Assembly (NCBI GenBank): GCA_020635115.1
Contig: JACKAK010000004.1
Location: forward strand, 1-64,000
Source of the DNA: Halobacteriovoraceae bacterium
Lineage (GTDB): Bacteria; Bdellovibrionota; Bacteriovoracia; Bacteriovoracales; Bacteriovoracaceae
Length of the DNA stretch: 64,000 nucleotides
Direction of reading: 5' to 3'
Positions 58,719-64,000 of this stretch are shown here, in pieces. The position numbers and the translations under genes are program-made. The notes under the pieces are model-generated. The model was not told the DNA's origin. It did not search any database and saw only the letters and a list, made by a program, of their open reading frames with translations. Numbering within the stretch: position 1 is the stretch's first letter; each line of letters begins with the position of its first letter.

Positions 58719-60037
58719 CGAAATAAAGGTCCCTCAAGATCTTCTGGCGCAAGCACATATTTTTTTAAATTAAGCTGACCAAAAATAAACTCAGGAATCC
58801 TAATCCTATAAAAAACTCCCTTTTCGTAATTTTCAGACTTTTGAACGTTCGTTTTTGCTAATATTTTAGAATGAGATAGCCCATCTTCATAGGGAATAAA
58901 AAGATCGAAATGATCTTGTTTATCCAAAAAATGATTGATGATATGATCTCTTAAAAGTTTCATATCAGATTGATCAAATGTAGAGACGACAAAACTTTTT
59001 GGATAACTTTTAAGAATTAACTTTTCTTTCAACTTATCTTGAAGTTTATCCTTTTTATTAAAAACTAAAAGCCTCTCCTTTTTACCTATTTCAAGTTCAT
59101 CTAATACAGATTGTGTCACATCTAAATGTTTTTCAAAATGTGGATCAGAAATATCACAAACAATAATTAAAAGATCGGCCAGAACCGCTGAGTCTAATGT
59201 CGTTTTAAAACCATCAATCAATGTATTGGGCAAATTTGAAATAAAACCAACTGTATCGACTAAAATCATAGGTGGCTTACTATCCGGATTAAGTGTTCTA
59301 TAAGTCGAATCCAACGTCGCAAATAGCTTGTTTTCCTCAAGCACTTCTTCCTTACAAAGCCTATTCATGACAGAAGATTTTCCGGCGTTTGTATATCCCA
59401 CCAACGCCGCCGTAAGGGATGTTTTACTTCTTTTTTTGTTTTGTTCTTTTCTAGATTTTTGTACTTCTACTAGTTCTTCTTTGTAATGTTCAATTCTTTG
59501 ACGAACAATCCTTCTATCGAGCTCAATTTGTTGCTCACCCTCTCCTCCAATTGTCCCTCTGGCCCCTCTTTGTCTGCCTAAGTGAGACCATAATCCCGTA
59601 AGCCTAGGAAGGAGATATTCAAGTCTTGCAATTTCAATTTGAATCTTAGCTTCTTTTGTATGTGCGTGGTTTGCAAAAATTTCAAGAATGACATGACACC
59701 TATCAATGACATCAAGGCCTGTGAGCTTTTTAATATTTCTGATTTGTCCTGCTGTTAATTCAATATCAGAGACTAGAAGTTCTGCTCCAAGCTCTTTTGC
59801 CTCTTTTGCTATTTCAATGAGTTTTCCCTCGCCTAAAATAGTGCTGGCCTCAGGGGACTTTTTGTTTTGAATGGTGTCAGCAACTACCTCTATCCCCAAA
59901 GTTCTGAGAAGTTCGTACAATTCCTCTACAGATCTTTTTGAGTCTTCAATATTGCTGTATTCTTTCATGGCCGGACTAACAATTGAGAATATAGCGGCCT
60001 TAACATCGGTGGTAATTTTTAAGTCGTTTTCAAGCAT
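58715..60037 (-). CDS. hflX: Ribosome-associated GTPase HflX
   Basis: Rescues stalled or heat-damaged ribosomes by splitting them. The start is placed at ATG 60037; the open frame goes further upstream but into the divergent gene. The N-terminal HflX domain has STILGEGKLIEIA, a linker with GRQRGARGTIGGEGEQQIEL is typical of the family, and the G domain has GYTNAGKSS (G1), DTVGFI (G3) and NKKD (G4). A -10 box six bases before the start codon suggests a leaderless transcript. About 440 residues. Confidence 0.93.
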   Translation of the reverse strand: MLENDLKITTDVKAAIFSIVSPAMKEYSNIEDSKRSVEELYELLRTLGIEVVADTIQNKKSPEASTILGEGKLIEIAKEAKELGAELLVSDIELTAGQIRNIKKLTGLDVIDRCHVILEIFANHAHTKEAKIQIEIARLEYLLPRLTGLWSHLGRQRGARGTIGGEGEQQIELDRRIVRQRIEHYKEELVEVQKSRKEQNKKRSKTSLTAALVGYTNAGKSSVMNRLCKEEVLEENKLFATLDSTYRTLNPDSKPPMILVDTVGFISNLPNTLIDGFKTTLDSAVLADLLIIVCDISDPHFEKHLDVTQSVLDELEIGKKERLLVFNKKDKLQDKLKEKLILKSYPKSFVVSTFDQSDMKLLRDHIINHFLDKQDHFDLFIPYEDGLSHSKILAKTNVQKSENYEKGVFYRIRIPEFIFGQLNLKKYVLAPEDLEGPLFR

Positions 60038-60044
60038 AATGTTT

Positions 60045-60073
60045 AGTATATCAAATATGGGTAAATATTTAAA
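60045..60073 (-). promoter_or_regulatory. Candidate promoter giving leaderless hflX mRNA
   Basis: On the minus strand TTTAAA, 17 bases, TATACT (60050-60045), followed by AAACATT and ATG at 60037. The expected transcription start coincides with the start codon, and no ribosome site is present. Confidence 0.4.
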
Positions 60074-60107
60074 CATTGTAGTCAAGTTTTGATGAAATGA
60101 GTAAAGT

Positions 60108-60890
60108 ATGGTTATGGAAAGATATGACGCGAGACGTTTTTTATATGGTGATGGTTTTTTTACCACAATTTTTGTAGATAACGGGAAGGCGCTATTTCTC
60201 ACAGAGCATTTAGAACGCTTAGAAAGAAGTGCACAAATTGCCTATCCAAAAAACATACAAATAGATGATATTGAGAAGGAAATTAAACTAAAAATTAAAA
60301 ATTTCTCGGCCGGGACTCTCAGAGTAGATGTTTGTTGGGGGCAAAAACAAAAAGATCTCCTCGTAAATGACAATGGAGATTTTTCTATATTTTACACTCT
60401 TAGTGAAATTTCAAAAGAAAACCATCCCCTCGCTGTAGATAAGTTTGTTAAAGTAGGATTTTCATCAAGCATTTTAGGTAAACCTTTTTTTAGTGAAAAA
60501 ATCAAAACGGTCAATTATTTTGAAATTTTTGCAGAAAGAAAAAACAGTAGGTTTGATGATTTAATATTAACAGATTTGAACGGTGTGATATGTGAAGCAA
60601 GTACGTCAAATGTTTTTTTCTTAATCGATGATCAGTGGGTTACCCCTAAGATGAATCCGAATATTCTACCAGGAATCACGAGAAAAAAAATATTACACTT
60701 TTATCCAGGAATAATTGAACGAGATATTTCAAAAGACGAAATCACAAAGATTGAAGAGGGCTTTTTAACAAATTCTCGCAATTTGATTGTCCCTATATCT
60801 GAATTTGAAAATAAAGCATTGACAACGATTGAAGTCGAAAGTTTTAAAAGAGATTTTTTAACTCAAGTGTATGAGGAATTAAATGATTAA
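60108..60890 (+). CDS. Class IV aminotransferase / aminodeoxychorismate lyase-like PLP enzyme
   Basis: The fold-type IV family includes BCAT, D-amino-acid transaminase and 4-amino-4-deoxychorismate lyase (PabC, folate synthesis). Visible: RFLYGDGFFTTIFV at the N-terminus, FLTEHLERLERSA, the Lys in KTVNYFEIF (PLP Lys), EASTSNVFFLIDD, and PNILPGITRKKIL. The short length (260 residues) and the GDGFFTT start favour PabC over BCAT. Divergent from hflX; overlaps yacG by eight bases, as in a coupled pair. Confidence 0.85.
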   Translation: MVMERYDARRFLYGDGFFTTIFVDNGKALFLTEHLERLERSAQIAYPKNIQIDDIEKEIKLKIKNFSAGTLRVDVCWGQKQKDLLVNDNGDFSIFYTLSEISKENHPLAVDKFVKVGFSSSILGKPFFSEKIKTVNYFEIFAERKNSRFDDLILTDLNGVICEASTSNVFFLIDDQWVTPKMNPNILPGITRKKILHFYPGIIERDISKDEITKIEEGFLTNSRNLIVPISEFENKALTTIEVESFKRDFLTQVYEELND

Positions 60891-61092
60891 AAAAAAAGTA
60901 GTAAAATGTCCACAGTGTGGCCGTGAATTTTCTTATTTCGAGAGCGAATTTAGACCTTTTTGCTCAGAAAAATGCAAAATGATTGATTTAGGCCATTGGT
61001 TTTCTGAGTCCTATACAATACCTGTCAAAAATGAATTAGGTGAGCAGATTGAATTTATCGAAGATCTTGAAGAAGAAGAAGATATTTATTAA
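60883..61092 (+). CDS. yacG: DNA gyrase inhibitor YacG family zinc protein
   Basis: A 69-residue zinc-binding protein. CPQCG then FCSEKCKMIDLGHWFSESY gives the four-Cys site and the family's IDLG.W..E.Y.IP pattern. E. coli YacG binds GyrB and blocks DNA binding. An acidic tail (EDLEEEEDIY) ends the protein. It starts inside the preceding gene. Confidence 0.93.
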   Translation: MIKKKVVKCPQCGREFSYFESEFRPFCSEKCKMIDLGHWFSESYTIPVKNELGEQIEFIEDLEEEEDIY

Positions 61093-61218
61093 TAACACCT
61101 TGGAAAATTTTTTAGTTGGAAGTATAATTAAAAGGTGGTTAGTTTAAATGAAATTTAATACTAGAAATTAATTCAAGTGACATGGCCTAGGAGTGGCATG
61201 GTTTCAATGGAGTGAAAT

Positions 61219-62109
61219 GTGAATGAATTAGTTAATTTTATCGTAAGACAGTTTACTGATGATGCGTTTAAAATTTCATTATCGTTTTCGCTCATTATCC
61301 TAGCTTTAATGGTTGTTTTTTGGGTCTTAAATCGCAGAAAGTTTCATCAACTCAAACATCAAATACCTGCAGATGTGGTTAAAAATTATCTTGATTCTAT
61401 CATTCAAAATTCTAATTCATTAAAATCTTCTCTTTTTAGAGGAGGTGGATTGGATGTTTCAGAGGGAATTCCTTCTGTTTTTCCTCTAGGAAGTCTCCCA
61501 TCGGGTAATGTTTCTTCCGGTGGACCAAGTATGGAGGAGCTAAACCAAAAAAATGCAGAGATTGCATCTTTAAGAGCAACAGTTGCAGATAAAGACAGAA
61601 TTATAAAAGATCTTGAGGCCAGACTCGCTAGTGGAGGAGGTGCCTCTGCGGATGATTTAGCTAAAATCAATCAACTCACAAGTGAAAATTCTTCTTTGAA
61701 ATCACAATTAGAACAAGCTTTAGCGTCTGCTTCAAATTCAGGTGGAGGTGAAGAAGTTCAAGGCCTCACAAAAGAAAGAGATGAGCTTAAAGAAAGACTC
61801 ATGGAATATGAAATTATTGAAGAAGATCTGGCCAACCTGAAAAGATTACAACAAGAAAATGAACAACTTAAAAAATCACTTGAGGCCATGAACAGTGGAG
61901 GTGCAGCACCTGCACCAGCTCCAGCAGTAGAAGAAGAGGAAGAGGATTTAGAAGCACAAATGGCCGCAGCGATTACGGAAAGTGCTCCAGCACCATCAGC
62001 TCCAGTAGATAATTCAGAAGTTGAAGAAGAGCTTGGTGTACCTGCAAATGAAGGTGAACAAAAATCGGCAGAAGAACTCTTGAGTGAGTTTGAAAAAATG
62101 TTAGGTTAA
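61219..62109 (+). CDS. Membrane-anchored coiled-coil protein
   Basis: Starts at GTG with GGAG six bases upstream. One N-terminal transmembrane helix (SLSFSLIILALMVVFWVL) is followed by a Gly/Ser linker, coiled-coil repeats (EIASLRATVADKDRIIKDL; LTSENSSLKSQLEQAL; LKRLQQENEQLKKSLEAM) and an Ala/Pro and Glu-rich tail ending EELLSEFEKMLG. It has no catalytic domain. Likely a structural or scaffold protein of the inner membrane; the C-terminal peptide may be a binding motif. Three bases from the next gene. Confidence 0.85.
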   Translation: MNELVNFIVRQFTDDAFKISLSFSLIILALMVVFWVLNRRKFHQLKHQIPADVVKNYLDSIIQNSNSLKSSLFRGGGLDVSEGIPSVFPLGSLPSGNVSSGGPSMEELNQKNAEIASLRATVADKDRIIKDLEARLASGGGASADDLAKINQLTSENSSLKSQLEQALASASNSGGGEEVQGLTKERDELKERLMEYEIIEEDLANLKRLQQENEQLKKSLEAMNSGGAAPAPAPAVEEEEEDLEAQMAAAITESAPAPSAPVDNSEVEEELGVPANEGEQKSAEELLSEFEKMLG

Positions 62110-62111
62110 AT

Positions 62112-62861
62112 ATGATTACCAAAAGTATCCTTATTTTTTCTATTGTCACAAGTGTTTACTGTTCAACTAAGGAACCTCAAAAGTTACTTTTAGAACAAAA
62201 TTTTTTAAATCTAAAAAATGATGAGAAAGAGATTAAATCTTTAAAACAAAGTGTACTTAATAAGGGAGGCAAAGCTGTACCAACCTTAATTAAAGTAATG
62301 AAAAAAGATGAATTTCCGGATCACTCTAGGTGGGTGGCCACCTTTTTGCTTGGTCAGATTATGAAAGATAAGGCCGTTCCTTTTATTGCTCGATTTTCCG
62401 AGCATCCTAATTGGATTATGAGGATGGCATCATTAAAAACACTTTTGGCCATGAAACAAACAAAATATTCTGATATTTATGCTTTCTTACTTAAGGACAA
62501 ATCACTTATTGTAAGAACTCAGGCCCTGGAAAATATTAGAAAATTAAATCTCACCAAATATGCTCCTCAAGTCTGGGCAATGCTATATGATAAAAGAAAT
62601 TATTACGAAAATAAAAAAGATGAAAAAGATCTAAAAAATCGAAAACATATTATAAAAGAAGTGATTACTGCAATAGGGGACCTTGGGCTGAAAAAGGCGA
62701 TTAAACCACTTCTATCAATGTCTCAGAAGAAAAAATATCATGATATTTTTGAAGAAATTGACTATTCGCTTAGTATACTCTTGGAGAAAAAATCTCCTAA
62801 GAATTTGTCAGCAAAAAAACATTTTTGGAAAAAAATGGCCCTGAGTAATGTGACGATATAG
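62112..62861 (+). CDS. Exported HEAT-repeat protein
   Basis: A signal peptide (ILIFSIVTSVYCS) leads to a helical repeat domain of 249 residues: VPTLIKVMKKDEFPDHSRW, AVPFIARFSEHPNWIMRM and TYAPQVWAM-like units with the paired-helix periodicity of HEAT/PBS repeats. Such proteins are protein-binding scaffolds. Cys19 might be lipidated, but the SVYC sequence is a poor lipobox. It directly follows the coiled-coil gene, so the two may act together. Confidence 0.8.
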   Translation: MITKSILIFSIVTSVYCSTKEPQKLLLEQNFLNLKNDEKEIKSLKQSVLNKGGKAVPTLIKVMKKDEFPDHSRWVATFLLGQIMKDKAVPFIARFSEHPNWIMRMASLKTLLAMKQTKYSDIYAFLLKDKSLIVRTQALENIRKLNLTKYAPQVWAMLYDKRNYYENKKDEKDLKNRKHIIKEVITAIGDLGLKKAIKPLLSMSQKKKYHDIFEEIDYSLSILLEKKSPKNLSAKKHFWKKMALSNVTI

Positions 62862-62893
62862 AAGATATTAAGAAATATGAAAATTGTTCTAGC

Positions 62894-63409
62894 TTATATT
62901 TCTTCTTCAGCTTCTTGTGCTCTTAAGTCTTCAATCTTTTTGAGCTGCTTTTCAATGGCCAGAACTCTTTCAATCCTATACAAAATTGTGTTCTCTTGAA
63001 TTTGATCAGTAACGACCTCGCGCCAACCTTGCAAAAAGTCTCGTTCGACGAGTTGACGTTTGTATACTGAAACTTTGGTAACTTCTCGAATTCCTCTATA
63101 GCCTTTAATTACGTTGATAATTATTTTGTATTTTGCAGATTTAACCGAGTCAGCACCACCAAAAGAATCTGAAAAGTTTAGTTCTAAAGTGTTGTCAATC
63201 CATCTACTTTTTAGAATGCCAGCTTCTTGATTTTTTGATTCGAGATCTGTATCTCTCATGACAACCAGCACTGCTTGCCACGTTTCGTTAAAATCTGAAC
63301 GAAATACTTTTCCTGGCATTTCAAAATCTTTACTCAGATTTTTAAACTGTTCATAAGAAGAACATGAGGCCAAAATAGATAGACAGAATATGAGACTAAC
63401 TTTGAGCAA
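62894..63409 (-). CDS. BamC-like lipoprotein
   Basis: Start set at TTG 63409, because GAAGGA lies seven bases upstream and the product then begins LKVSLIFCLSILASCSS, a textbook lipoprotein signal (LASC lipobox). The frame continues upstream but without a start that gives a signal peptide. The mature domain has VFRSDFNETWQAVLVVMRD and AGILKSRWIDN, like the helix-grip domain of BamC/NlpB, then a strand-rich part and a basic-acidic helical tail. A role in outer-membrane protein assembly is possible. Divergent from kdsD. Confidence 0.72.
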   Translation of the reverse strand: MLKVSLIFCLSILASCSSYEQFKNLSKDFEMPGKVFRSDFNETWQAVLVVMRDTDLESKNQEAGILKSRWIDNTLELNFSDSFGGADSVKSAKYKIIINVIKGYRGIREVTKVSVYKRQLVERDFLQGWREVVTDQIQENTILYRIERVLAIEKQLKKIEDLRAQEAEEEI

Positions 63410-63536
63410 AATATTTCCTTCACAAAATGCCGCAAGACATTGTACTGTTCTATTATAACCTTGACTTACAAAAAAAAGTAACCAATTAATATCTATCAGT
63501 TTATCATGAGAATACACATGAAAGAGGAACATTTCC

Positions 63537-64000
63537 ATGAGTTATACTCAATTATTTAATGATGTACTTAAAGCAGAGTCACTGGCCATTGAAAAGGCAT
63601 CGCAGAATATTAAGGACGAACAGGTTCAAAACTTAATTAATATTTATAAATCCTTAGAAAAAAGTGGCGGTAGTCTGGTTCTTATTGGAGTGGGGAAGTC
63701 GGGAATAGTTGCTCAAAAAATTGCCTCTACTTTTACTTCTTTGGGACTAAGTTCATATTTTATTCATCCAACGGAAGCTTTACACGGTGATTTGGGAAGA
63801 ATCAATCATAATGATGCTGTTTGTTTAATTAGCAAATCTGGTTCGACTGAAGAAATCCAAAAACTTTTACCTTATCTCCCTGTGGAAAAAGAATCTGTCA
63901 TTGGTTTGTTAGGAAACATATCTTCATCTTTGGCCTCATCATGTAAGGTTATTTTTGATTGTTCAGTGGAAAAGGAAGCTTGTCTAAATAATCAAGCACC
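63537..64000 (+). CDS. kdsD: Arabinose-5-phosphate isomerase KdsD, N-terminal part
   Basis: Converts ribulose-5-phosphate to arabinose-5-phosphate for Kdo in LPS. The SIS domain is clear: GSLVLIGVGKSGIVAQKIAS, the catalytic-site HPTEALHGDLGRI, and LISKSGSTEEIQKLLPYL. GAGGA lies ten bases before the ATG. The gene runs off the right edge after 154 codons, so the CBS-pair half is not seen. Confidence 0.93.
   Translation, partial: MSYTQLFNDVLKAESLAIEKASQNIKDEQVQNLINIYKSLEKSGGSLVLIGVGKSGIVAQKIASTFTSLGLSSYFIHPTEALHGDLGRINHNDAVCLISKSGSTEEIQKLLPYLPVEKESVIGLLGNISSSLASSCKVIFDCSVEKEACLNNQA

Overview
This AT-rich window (roughly 35% G+C) looks like the chromosome of a marine, flagellated, Gram-negative predator of the Bdellovibrionota (Bacteriovoracales, Halobacteriovorax/Bacteriovorax-like). 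That is an inference from the flagellar gene order fliLMNOPQR-flhBAFG-fliA, the complete lipid A and Bam/Lol gene sets, the many exported proteins of unknown family, and a membrane pyrophosphatase with sodium-pump features. No rRNA, tRNA or CRISPR array was seen.

Layout. 1-14.9 kb: mixed housekeeping genes (membrane pyrophosphatase, MurJ flippase, UvrC, a uracil-DNA-glycosylase-like protein, a SpoIID/amidase pair, a DsbA-like lipoprotein, HU) among small zinc-ribbon and secreted proteins. 14.9-20.0 kb: an accessory island with an orphan HisKA membrane protein lacking an ATPase domain, a DEAH-box helicase that begins with a signal peptide, and two related exported proteins that look like a protein kinase and its degenerate paralogue. 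20.2-31.4 kb: one long flagellar export, motor and regulation operon behind a good sigma70-type promoter, ending in a sigma-28-like factor; its FlhF has lost the GTPase P-loop. 31.4-35.7 kb: proteins of unknown family, including a membrane PAS/coiled-coil protein and an exported HAD-like protein. 35.7-38.9 kb: coaE, mazG, ybeY, and prfB with its programmed +1 frameshift. 38.9-51.5 kb: an envelope-building run (LolC/E, LolD, BamA, Skp/OmpH, LpxD, FabZ, LpxA, a Gfo/Idh oxidoreductase, LpxB, LpxK, a DUF3108 lipoprotein and a glycosyltransferase). 51.6-53.4 kb: rpsA with its own promoter and terminator. 53.5-58.7 kb: accessory genes, a tetranucleotide repeat, and an IS200/IS605 element with a broken tnpA and an intact tnpB. 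58.7-64 kb: hflX, an aminotransferase-IV gene, yacG, a coiled-coil protein, a HEAT-repeat protein, a BamC-like lipoprotein and the start of kdsD.

Working together: the Lol, Bam, Lpx and KdsD products build the outer membrane; MurJ, SpoIID and the amidase build and remodel peptidoglycan; the flagellar operon gives motility. The most unusual material is the exported helicase/kinase-fold cluster, the P-loop-less FlhF, the tnpB element with a readable guide, and a strong genome-style excess of the tetranucleotide GGCC.
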